A DNA stretch of 64,000 nt from Pithys albifrons albifrons (lineage: Eukaryota > Chordata > Aves > Passeriformes > Thamnophilidae). The notes below the pieces were generated by a model. It saw only the letters and a list, made by a program, of their open reading frames with translations. It did no database searches and was not told where the DNA came from. The stretch is from assembly GCF_047495875.1 (NCBI RefSeq), contig NC_092475.1, positions 14,730,001 through 14,794,000 of the forward strand, written 5' to 3'. The position numbers and the translations under genes are program-made. Positions 11,300-23,600 of this stretch are shown here, in pieces (positions within the stretch are counted from its first letter, which is position 1; every line of letters begins with the position of its first letter).

Positions 11300-11690
11300 C
11301 CTCAGTAAGCGGCGACAGACAATCGGTCCCTTAGAAAATTGTCCGCCTTCTGGAGGCAGGACCGAGAAATGCCGGACCCAGCTGCCCTGGCGGCTCGGCC
11401 CGGAACGCGAACCCGCCTGACCCGGGGACCGGGGCTGGTGTCCGCGGTGCGGGTCAGGGCGAGGGGAGTTTGACCCCGGGGCAGCCCCGGCTGGACCCCG
11501 GCCCGGCTGCGCCCGACGCTGCCGCCCCTGCGGGCCCGCGGGGAGGAGCCGCTCGGCCGCCCCCGGGCCCGGCCCCTTCCGGCGGCTCCGCCCGGCCCGG
11601 CCCGGCGCGGGGCGTCTTCGCTGCACGGGGCGCGGTGGGCCCGGCCCGGCCCGGCCCGGCTGAGCCCGCCCGGCTGAGCCCCGGCGCGGG
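11300..11690 (+). promoter_or_regulatory. GGT7: GGT7 CpG-island promoter / 5' UTR
   Basis: Sequence becomes very GC- and CpG-rich from about 11340 and stays so to about 12060, spanning GGT7 exon 1. Multiple GGCCCGGC direct repeats lie immediately before the start codon (about 11590-11665). There is no TATA box, so this looks like a broad, housekeeping-type promoter. The CpG island is the only visible regulatory evidence. Confidence 0.6.
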
Positions 11691-14600
11691 ATGGCGGTGC
11701 CGGCGGCGGCGGAGGCGGTGCCGGGCCGGCAGCGGGCCCTCGCCGCCGGCTCGCCCGTGGACTACATGAGCATCACCAGCTTCCCGCGGCTGCCCGAGGA
11801 GGAGCCGGGCGGCGCGGCCGAGAGCGGCCTCCGCGCCCGCAAGGAGGAGGACGCGTTCCTGGGCGAGCAGGACACGGGTGAGGGGCGGCGGCAGCGCCCG
11901 CCCGCGGCCCCCGGGCCCCTGCGACCCCCGGCCCCGCACCGAGCGCGGCTCCCCCGGCCCTGCGCCCCCGCTCCGCGTTCGCCCTGCGGGGCGGGCCGGC
12001 AGCGGCAGCGCGGGAGGCAGCCTGAGATCCGGGGATTCGGCACCGAGCATCCCGCGGCGGCCTGGAGTGAGCGCTCTCACAGCCAGCTTGGCCTTCCAGC
12101 CTGGACCACTCCTGTTCGGCCACCTGGGATGCTGCTTGGGCATCCCTCCATCTGGGATGCTCTGTCATCATCCCTCCACCTGGGATGCGCCTTAGTATCC
12201 CTCCTTCCCCTAGTGTGCTCCCTGAGCATCTCTCCCCTGGTGGGCGGCTGGAATAAAGTCAGGTGATCCTTTGATCCTTGAGAAAACCCCTGCCTGTTTT
12301 TCACTGATTGCTTCCTCTTCCATAGCTGAGAGAAACGTTGTTTCTCCCCCATGTCATGTTTCTCCTTTCAGAATTGCCCCTTCCCCCTGCCGGGGTTGCT
12401 TTGCAGTGCAGCTGCCTGTGAACCCCCAAGGCCCCAGGCTCATGTTTGCACAGCCCCACACGCCCCTTGCCCTCTGCCCAGCCCCACTGTGCCCACTGGT
12501 GAAGGTTCCACTTCTCATTCTCACCCTGTGCCCTTTCATGCCATCAGGATAAAGCCACTGCATACAGGGGGGTAGGAACAGCTCTTCTGGGCCTCTCATC
12601 TCACACCCAGAATTTGATATGGTTGTGGCTGAAGGGGCTCCTACTCTTCTGAAAAGTGGAAACACACTTGTCCAACACCGTGGGGCAGGAGCCGGCTGTC
12701 CTTCTGCACAGGTCAGAGCCTGCAGGTGGCTCTGGTCTCTGCTGTCCCCTCTGCAGCGGCTCCAGAACTGAGGTGCCCCTGGTTCCCCAAAGCGTTGGTT
12801 CCCTTGTGAAGCCACATATCCTTCACAGCCCTCATGAAAGCCAAGTGGGCTTTGGTGGCTTCTCTCAAAGTGTGGCCATTGGTGGCACCTGCACATTGAC
12901 ACCTGCACCTTGGCTGTGCGGGCTGCCCCCTGCCCCCAGTGCTCCCAGCTGAGCTCTTCCAGCCACTCCCAGCCCCAACCACAGGCCTGCTGTCCCCATG
13001 CAGCACCGCGGGTCACAGGCACTAAGACACCAAGACCACATGGGATGTCTGTGGTGGCAAATGAAGGTACTTCTGCATGGTGAAGTGCCATGGCCTGCTC
13101 TTCCATGACTGCTTGTGCTGGGCTGGCCTGTCATCAGAGCTACAGGAGCAGGGAGGGCAGAGAGACTCTGTCCTGCAGAGGTTGGGCAGGGGATCCCAGC
13201 TCACTCTTTGCTGTTTCCCCACTGAAGGGGCTGGGGCCTCACTCGGAGGCACCAGGGGCTGTGTGTGACATCCCTCCCCAACAGCATCCCCTGCTAGGCC
13301 AATCATGGCCCTCACCCAAGGCCACCAGCCAGTCCTCCCACTCTGCCCATGTGCTGCAGGCCCAGCTCCCTTAGAGCAGACGAGCTGGTGAGGGGCTTAA
13401 TGTGTGCTCAGAGGCACAGGCCAGGAAAGCTGAGCATTTCCCTGTTGCACTCCTAAACCACCTCAGCATGAATGACACTAAATTCACCCTGAGGGCATTC
13501 CTTGGCTGTGGGGGTTACTGTTGGTTGCACCATCACTGAAACTAAAACTATCTCCCTCCCTGGCTCCAGAAGTGCTGCACCCAGAAGGTCTTGTTAATGT
13601 CATGTTGTCATGGCAAACCCTGGGCTGGCAGTCCCCAGGGTGACACCACCTGCCAGAGCAGACAGAGAGGCAGGCAGGGTGATGGGGAATGTGGGCTTCC
13701 CTTTCCAAACCCAGATGACATCTCCTGTTTGGAGGGACAAGCTTTTCATCTTGTCTTTTCCACTTGGTGCTCCTCTTTTTCCCACCATGGGTGCGCAGGG
13801 CACTGGAATCCATGAAAAGATTCATCCAGGAGCCCTGGATGATGCCCTGAGCCCCTTGGTACTAGCAGGGATGGGCATATCCTCACAGCTGCCCCAGCAG
13901 CTCTGTGTACCCAGCAGTGATCAGGGATGGTCAGGGCATGCTCAGGTCTTCTCCTGGCTACAAAGGTGGCAGCTGATGCTCACAGAGATCCAAGGCATCT
14001 TTCAGAGCAATAAAGAGACTATTTCATCCTGCTGAGCTGTGTTTGCTGCCCAGCAATCCCCTGCCCTGCTCCCTTGCCATCTTGGAGCCAGGCATTGGGC
14101 AAGTGGCTTCATTCCACAGTGAGCCTCATCTGCCAGAGGAAGCAAGGAATTAAAGCAGAGTCCTTCCTGCCATTGGAGCGGGTGGATGTCATGAGGCCTC
14201 CAGTTTGCAGGTTTGTTCCTCTCTGCCCTCACCTTGCCATGCTTCTCTAGAGGTATTTTCTGTGCCCAGGCCACGTGTTTTGCTTTGCCTCTGTTTCACT
14301 CAGGTGCTTTAGCTCAAACACAGCTCCACATAAAGCTGCTGGATTTTTTTTCTTTTATATCTTAATTTCCTCTTCTTCAGTCCTGCTGCATTTCAGAGAC
14401 CTCTTTGCAAGTCAGTGCTATGTTAAGAACCCCTTCAAGTGGAGTAGTAATTGTGGGCCCATCACTGAAGACTGATGAATGGACTGAAATGGAGCAAAAT
14501 TTAGGGGGTTTTTGTCCCTCTTAATCTCCAGAGAAGTCCATTTGGAGTAACTAGAGATAAACCAAGGGATCAGTAAAATGACCTAAAGCAGCCTGTGAGC

Positions 14601-17600
14601 CTGAAAGGCTCTTGAGAGCTGTGATCAGTAGGGAAGGGGATAGCCATGCTGGAAGGGGCTCTGTGTAACATTAGTGCTGGGTAAACACTGCAATAAGAGC
14701 CCCGCGTTGCTCAATAACTCACACTTGTTTTCTCTATGCTGCCCACAAAGACCCAGATTCCTTCCTGAAGTCTGCGCGTCTCCAGCGCCTGCCCTCGTCC
14801 TCCTCGGAGATGGGAAGCCAGGATGTGTCCCCTCTCCAGGAGACCAGCAAGGACCCTTTCTCTGGAGACTGCAGCTGCCGGCAGGATGGGCTCACTGTCA
14901 TCATCACCGCCTGCCTGACCTTCGCCACGGGCGTCACAGTGGCCCTCATCATGCAGATCTACTTTGGGGACCCTCAGGTAAGACAAAACAGTGGCTTTAC
15001 AGTTGGGCTTTGGCTCTGAAAGTAGAAGAAGCTCCCTAACTTTCCTCCTGTCCAGCAGTTTGGCAGGATGAGTACTGGTGAGCCACAGCTGGTGTCAACA
15101 AGGCCCTGAGTGCTGAGTGTCTCTGGAGTTCTACCCCAAATTGTCTTGAAAGATTTTTCCTGCACCTGGGAGTTGTCTTTGGAGAGCCAGGCTGGGCTCA
15201 GTGCCTGTCCTGTGGCCAGAGTCGGGGGGGCTATGCCAGGCAGGTTTGGGGATGCTGCTGGGAAGGAACCCACTACCATGACTCCAGCTGGGATTTCAGC
15301 CAGGTGCAAGTGCTTTCTGAAAACAATCCTTATTTAGACAGTAGGCTTCCTGTCCACTTGGAGAGAGCTTTATGGCTTATGGGCATAAATACCCAGACTC
15401 CCCCCTGGAAGATCCATCCAGGATCAAGCAGGGAAATAACTGAAAATAGAAGTGAACCTTCTGCTAATGTGTCCCACAGCCCAGTGCTCGATTGCAGGGT
15501 AAAGGCATCATGGCCATGGGCTTGGATCTTCCTGCAGAACATCTGCCAAGTACTACAGCCTGGGAAGGGTCCCGGGAAGCCAGTAGTCTCCATCACCCTT
15601 CTCCATGTGCTGCCATGGCCCTTCTGTCTTCACACTTCTCCAGTCAACCCTGGATCATGTTGAGATGCTGCAATTTGTACCACTGGGTTAAAATCAACCT
15701 TTTAAAACATCCTGTGACTGCATTAGCACTGGCACTGGCACCAGGGAAGAATGAGAACAAACTGTGGTACTAGAGGGACACTGCATTCTGTGCAGCTGTA
15801 TTCCCATTCCCAGTGACCACCTGGCAGTAGCACAGTGACAGCACCCATCGGTCACCCATTACTCTGGAGGATTAGTCTGACCCTGCCCTGGGGTTGTGGG
15901 AGACAGGAAGAGATGTGGCCTCCCCAGCTTGGCATGTTTGCTGCTGAGAGGTGTTTGAGCTGATGGCGTGGCTGCACACAGCTGCCCTGGAGCGGGGGTG
16001 CCGAGGGACATACGGCTCCCACCAGCACTTGGAGGCACCTTAAAATACGGATCAGCCACAGCCTTGGCAGTGGCCTCAGGCTTCAGGTGAATATCTGGGC
16101 TGCACTGACACTGCTCCCTGGGCACAACTGCTCTGCTCTTCCGGCAGCTCTTCCGCCGTGGCGCCGTGGTGACGGACGCTGCGCCCTGCACGGCGCTGGG
16201 CACGGCGGTGCTCGGCAGGCAGGGCTCCTCGGTGGACGCGGCCATCGCCTCGGCCCTCTGCGCGGGCATCGTCAACCCACACACCTCGGGGCTCGGGGGG
16301 TAAGTGCTGGTCACTCGTCCTGTGCTGTCGCCTGCAGTTGTGAGCAAGCAAATGGTTTCACAGAATCCCAGAATGGGAAGGGACCTTAAAGCTCATGTCA
16401 TTCCACCCCCTGCCACGGGCAGGGACACCTTCCCCTAGACCAGGTTTCTTCAAGCCCTGTCCAACCTGGCAGAAGCTGGCAACACCCCAGGTTCAGTCCC
16501 AGTGCTTTCAGTCTGAGTTCTCCCCTTCATAAGCTCTGCTCCTGGGGCTGGGGCCCAGTGCCAGCACCAGGCAGCTACCAGGGAGGCATGGCAGCAAGGG
16601 ATGACCTTCTTCCAGCCCTCACCCTCAGGGTTGCATCCACATGAGCCTTGTGCTCCTGGCTCTGCAGGAGGGCTTAGGAGGGTTGCATAAACCATGGCCA
16701 TCTGATACTGCTCCAGCTGCACCACCCACTGCTGGTAAACAAACCCCCTCTTTTGTTGCAAAACTGCTCAGATTAGAAGGAAAATCCCAGATAGTCCCCA
16801 CCTGACAGTGGAACAGAGCCAGTGGCTCCCTGGCAAGGCTGGCAGGGACTGATCCAACCTCACCAAGCTCAGCACAGGGCTGCCTGTGTCCCATACTGGC
16901 TCTGCCTTGGCTGTCCTACTGTGTGCTCTGGGGAAAGATAGCAGCATTCCCCACATCACTGGCCACCCTGGCACCCTGCTGGGGCTGGTGACCTGCCACA
17001 GTGACCTGTCACTGGCACTCTTCATTTTGGCTCTATGGCAGCAGCTGTTGCAGGAACAGCTGGTGCCGTGCCCTGACCCCACTCTCGCTGCAGGGGTGGG
17101 GTGATGCTGGTCCACGACATCCGGAAGAACAGGAGCTGGGTGATCGACTTCCGTGAGGTGGCTCCCCTGGGCATCCCGCTGGAAGGGGACCTGCAGCAGG
17201 ACACCAAGGTGAGGACCAGTGTCCCACAGCCATCCCTTCAGGGCTGCTGTCTCCAGCTCTCCTCCCCGCAGCCTTCAGGCTGAGAGGGGAGATGCCCAGC
17301 AAAGTAACAGGAGGCCTCTCTCACCATCGGAGTTCCTGGGCCCTACAGACATGTGGGATCCAGAGAAATTATTGCTTTTTCAGCCCCCAAATGCCTGCAA
17401 GGCTTGGGGAGTAAAAAGGCATGTCCCTCTGGCAGAGGGGAACCAAGAGAACAAGAGCTCCAGGAAGGAGAATAATTCCAGGTCATCCTGCAAACTTGTT
17501 TCTCCTGACTCAACTGGGTTGAGAATAGAATTGAATTTGATTCTTTCCTTCCAAAACCTTTTATTCCCTAATTGAGTTGTTACAGGCATCTTCCCCTCTC

Positions 17601-20600
17601 TTGACTATGCAGATAGTTCCAAAGCGAACATGCCTTGCATCTTCTTGACTTGCACTGGGGACCATGTCCTATGTCCTCATGGAAAGGAGACTACTCTTCC
17701 TTTTTGTCCTTCCTATTTTAAAGCCAGGTCTGCTCGTGGGGGTGCCAGGCATGATACAAGGAATGCACCAGGCACATCAGTTACACGGCAGGTAAGACAT
17801 GAGGCTGGCACAGGCTCTGCCCTGGGGTCCCGGCTGGGGGGCTGGGAGCACACAAAGCCTTCCCATCAGGCTGTGTTCTCAGCCACCAGTCAAAATCATT
17901 GTCTAAGGGGTACTTGGAGGCTTATGTTGAACAAGTTGTTCATTGTTTGGTATTTCATTTACGAAAGAAAGAATTCAGCTTGGTGAGATTTTCTGCAGAG
18001 TGAAATTCTGTCTAACAAGATGGATAATAAATGTTCTCTTAGACACAGGTGCAGCACATTTCCATGCATGTCTGTTTATTTTCATTCTATCCTTAGCTGC
18101 ATCCTAGGAAATGTGGCTGTCCCTAGTGCCCTGTTGGGACTGGGAGGGAGTGATCTGGATGACTTGCTCAGGGCCAGAGGCTAGCTTGAGATTTTACTCC
18201 TGAGATGTCCCTTCCCCCATCCATGCACTGCCATTGTCCTCTGGTGCACATCCTGGAGCACTGACATGATCCTGTTAAGCATAAACGACCAGTGAAAGCT
18301 CAGTGCTCCTTTTGGCCACTGCTGGCCCCACCACCAGGTCTTTTTAGAGCCCCTGACTGCAGAGCCAAGCCCTAGATTTGCTCCCCAGCACCCTGCCCCA
18401 CTGCACCTCTCCAAGGAATGTTTCTCCTTGTCCTCTCTCCTTTGCAGACTCCCGTGGTCTGAGCTGCTGGGCCTTGCAGCTGGTGTTGCCCAGAATGGCT
18501 TTAATGTCACACACGATTTGGGTGAGTACCTGATGGGGGGCCAAGGGTGGCTACTCAGCACAGGGCAGGCAACTGGCCACTGCACTGGAGTGTGAGGTAG
18601 CTGGGACTGTAGGTGGTTATTCATGGGAAATCAAGGCTCTTTGGACCTGGAGATGGATGATGCTGGGACCTCAGGAATGCCTAAGCCATGTTTAGAGCAT
18701 GATGGCAGCAAAACTGAAGTCCTTTGCCATGGCTGATCAGAGCCAGGTCAGAGCAGCCCACACTGGGCAGCACCCAGGATAAGGCAGGGAATGGCACTGG
18801 GGTGTCTTTGGGTTTCCTTCCCAGCTCCGATGAATCCGTGATCCAACCTCCCTCTAGTTTTGCAATAGGGCTGGAGGCAGCAGCAAGCCCCCAACATCCC
18901 CATCAGGTGTACAGTGACTCCAGGTCCCCTGTGCCTTCCTGATCCCTGCTGTTTCTGGATGTCTTTCCCTTTCTCACATGCAGCCAAAGCCCTGAGTGAA
19001 CTGAAGGACCTGAACTACTCCGAGCGATTCCAGGAGCTCTTCCTGCCAGATGGGCAGCCCCTCCTGCCTGGCATGTTCGTCCGGCGCCTGGACCTTGCGG
19101 CCGTCCTGGAGCTGGTGGGGGCAGAGGGGGCATCAGCCTTCTACAGTGGAAACTTGACCCAGGAGATGGTCTCTGAGGTGAGCCAGGACTGTCACTATCT
19201 CCTACCATTCTGGGGCTGCCACCTGCACAAGGTGACAACCTGGAGATAAGCCCAGTGTCAGCACAATGATGAGGACAGATGCCCTGTCTCTGTCCCTCCA
19301 GTGCTGTAAGTGACTCACAGGCAATTCCCACAGCCTACAGAAGTGAAACCTTCAATTCCTCTAGAACCAGGACAGACTGTTCTTTTGAAGGAAAAAAAAA
19401 ATCAATTGAAGACCCCTCTGAGCTGTGCTGGTTTGAGTAGCAATCCCTTTTCCCCCAAATTAGAGGTGCCCCACTGGTGAGAAACAAGTTGTTGTTGTTA
19501 ATCAGACTATAAGATATGGACTCCAGGAAGATGATTTAAAAAAAAACACTGAGCCTTTTGAGCAGAGGGTTAAACAGGCTTGGTCCCACATGGGGTTGCC
19601 CTAGTTTAAGTCCTGTTGTTAGATGTGCTCTAGGAAAAATATCAATGACAGACAAATTATTCTGTTCAAAAAAACCCCAAGTGCAACTTTTATACCTGTG
19701 TGGCTGCAGTCAGGGTGGTTTGGCAGCACTGTTTTTTCCAACCACCATGATTCAAGTGATGCACCTTCAGTATCTGGTGAGTAATCTGAAGTGGGTTCAT
19801 TCCACTCAAGCCTTAGACATTTATGACCTCTGTGTTTAGAAATCTACAGTTCACCTGGGCCACAGCAGAGGTGAAGGATGAGGAAGAGGAAAAGTTCCAA
19901 ACTTGTGAGCATCTCCAGAGCTAAACCTTGCATTCTCACAACGTTCCCTTGTCCTGGTGGCTGCTACAGGGAAGCACAAATTCTGTATGGAGGAGCAAGG
20001 CTCATGGTTGCCACACCAAAGACCCTGGCAAGCTCTGGGATTCAGTGCACAATGCCAGCTTTGGTTACAGAGCAAAATGCTGGTTTCCCACAGCGTTTAT
20101 TGTTCCAGCCCAGGGAGGACACCAGGAAATCAAGCACTGCTCCAAAACACCCCACCCTTTGCTTCCAGGCACAGGTGCAAAAAAGTGCTCTCTGGGGAAT
20201 TTGAGATGATGTCTGCAGCGTGTGGCTAACCAGGCTTCTCCACTTTCTGTGCCATCCTGCTCCTTCTGCCCTGGTCCCCCGTGGCCAGGCTCCAAGGAAG
20301 CAGCTCCTGGCACAGGCACCAGCAGCTCAGCACAGTTCTTGTGTTCAACCAGCTTTTTCTTTTGGAAGCAAAAGGGGATCTCAAGTAGGATAGCCAGCTC
20401 TGGGGTGGTTTGACATGCTGGCCCCATTAGCTTTCCTGCTTCAGTGATCCATCCAGTTCTGCCAGAGGAGTTTTGCTGCCAAGCAAGCTGGCAGCTTAGG
20501 TTAGAGATCAGAGCATGCACAGGTCGTTCTTTCTGTCCTTTTTTGGATGAGAATCCAAAGGATTTACAGCAGCAACTCAGCCCAGCAGAACATCTCTTCA

Positions 20601-23600
20601 GATTGTGTGGCTTCTCCTGGTTAGAAGGAAGGAGCTGTCCTTGAGCAGAGCAGCACTTGTACGCTGACAGAGTGTTAACTTCCTCAGGGGAGGCTGAGAT
20701 CATCAGAGTGCAGCTCACAGAACTGTAGGATCACAGAATATCTTGAGTTGGAAGTGTCCTACACAGATCATCGAGTTCAACTCCTGGCTCTGCACAGGAC
20801 ACTCCAACAATTCCACTACGTGCCTGAGAGCATTGTACAGATGTTCCATAAACTCTGGCAGGGTTGGGGCCATGATCACTGCATTGGGGAGCTGTTTGGC
20901 ACCTGATCACCCCCTGATAGTCCAACCTCATCCCCATCATGGCTCAACAGCAGAAGGTCTGCAGAGGAGGAAAAGACCCATCTTTATTGTGTTCATGAAA
21001 ATTACCAACCCCAGTAAATTGTACCTCTAGGAGAGTCTAACAGGAAGACCAAGGCTATGGCAGACCCACGGTCACCTGAAATAATTTCAAATAGAGTGGG
21101 AATTGTCATTTTTTTAATTGAGATTGCTAGCAATGGCCACCTACTACACCCCGGTTCATTCTCTCCTAAATACATATATAATGCTAATCCTGACAGTGTT
21201 TAAGTGCCTCATAACCCTTAACACACTTGTGCTTGCCACCCAGGGCAGAGAAGGCTGCAGGACAGTGCCAGTCCCCCTCCTCCTGGGCAGGCAGAACATC
21301 TTCTGAGCACCCCTGGTGAACAGTAAGCCAGGCCAACACGGCCATGAAAGCTCAGATTTGCAGGTTATCCTAAGGAACCTGGCACTTGGCTTGGGAATGT
21401 CAGTGGTGTCTGGTGGACAGTGAGGTGTGAGTCACCCTGGGCCAGCATGAGGAGCATGGAGAGCCTTGACCCAGCCTGCTCAGGTTGTGCTGCTTTGCTT
21501 TCCTGCAGGTCCACAACTATGGAGGAGTCTTGGTGGAGGAAGACTTCAGCAATTACAGTGTCACAGTGGAGGATCCTGTCCACACAGTCTATCAAGGTAA
21601 ACCCTGACCCACTGCCATGCAACTCCAGGTAAATATTTGCTTCATCTGGCAAGAGATGAAGTCAAAGCTGTGCTGAGGTGTCTGCAGAAAGTCCTTCCAG
21701 GGAGTTTCCTGCTATTACCTGCTGACAGAGATGCATCATAGGTTCAGAAAGTTTTCAGCATTTTGAAATATTTTTCCCATGATAGTGACCAGTGGTATTT
21801 TGATAAAGTGTGAAGATGCAACAAGGTCGCATGCAATGACTCCATAAGAAGGTGGACCATAGGCCAACACCTACGTCTAAAGACAAGTTTCCAAAGTTGA
21901 GCTACAAGAGAGAAAACTGACTTTATGCTGCCCCATCCCTGGAAGGGTCCAAGGCCAGGCTGGACAGGCCTTGGAGCAACCTGGGCTGGTGGAAGCTGTC
22001 TCTGCCCAGGGCAGGGGATCAGCGTTGAATGAGCTTTATGGTCCCTTCCAACTCAAATAATTTCATGAGTCAATGATTCTGTCTCCATTCTTCCATACAG
22101 CAGTCCAGAAACCAACAGCCAATCAATAAGAACTGAATTTCAGATGTTAAAGAAGTGTTCCTATTTGGGCTTTTTTAATCCTTCATAAAGAAGGAGGAAT
22201 GTTCTGAGAGACCCTTCTCAAATGATGGCACTTTTTATTATTTCCCCTCAAATCTGGAAAAATTTCCCTGTCCTCAAGGACACTAGCTTAGAGAGTGTTC
22301 TAACTGGACAATACCTGACAAAAGCAGCTTCATTCTTCTCTTCTTCCCTCCACAGGTCACCTTGTTTTCAGCCCCCCACCTCCACATGCAGGTCCTGCAC
22401 TGATCACAGCATTGAACATCCTCGAGGGCTTCAACATCACAAGGCAAGGATCCAGGGGGAATAACTTGCACTGGATAGCAGAGGTAAGAAGAGGTTCAAA
22501 AATTGACTGAATGGCTTGTGCTGCAAGAGAACCATTTCTTTATTCCTTGGTTGTACAGAAATGTTTGTAGGAAATTCCCACAGGAGAGTGAGCAAAGAGA
22601 CTGCTAAGGTGTAAAACTGAGTGGTGCTGCTGTCTCAAGGAGGTGCAGAGGTTGGAGCCTCCTGCTCAGCTGAACTCCTTCTTGCTTAAGCAGAGCTTTT
22701 TCAGAACAAACTGTGGCTTTTTCCTGTATGTAATCATCCCTTCAGAATGAGCCCCCAGCACCTGAGAGTGGTCCCATCTAGTTCCTTCACCTCTTAGCTC
22801 CAACAATCCTGACCATTCTAAAGCACCTGAGGGCACTGCAAGGAGTGCTGCAAGCAAAAGCCTGTACATGGTGATGACAAGGAAAACTGATCCAATACTT
22901 CGTATTTTAAATGATCTCTGTGGTCCAGAATTTTTCAGTATTTATGACTGTCAGCCCCTACCAAAACATTACAGCTACCCAGGAGGTCAAGGAAATGCTT
23001 TGGCTCCTGCTCTGTAAGCAGAGTTATGCTCTGAGATGCTTCACAGATCCACAGCTGGTCTTTACAAGTTGGGAATTTTAATCAAGGATCCAACCACATC
23101 CTTGTAGCAGATGGGACAGTGGATGCATGGAATTTATTATTTCTCAGCAAAAATGCAACAACTGGAGGTGTTACACATTGCCAGGCCTTTGCAGAGGCAC
23201 AGAAGTTTGACTCACCTGTTTATTTTGAGCTCTCTTCAGGAAGCTTTTGGTGAGTCTATTTGCTCCTGCATTTGCACCAGGCCAAGAGTTTCACCCTTTG
23301 GTTATCCTGGAACAGCAACCTCCAGATCAAAGGCAGTCACTTCAGATGTGTACCCCTGGTTACCTGGGATTGCACAGATGAACACATGGCTGAGCTTCAG
23401 TGCTAGGCCAGCACCAAGCATCCAGCCCTGGAACAGCCAGGACCAGGATGTCCTTAACCTGTGCCAGAGGGGTGGATGTGCTCTGCTTGTTTCCATGGAG
23501 CTATTCCTTGGTCATCAAGCCCTTACACATCCCTGTATGGTGTGCTGGTCTGGAGACTCCTCAATGGAAGATTAACTTCTTCAGAAGTTAAGGAGTGCTG

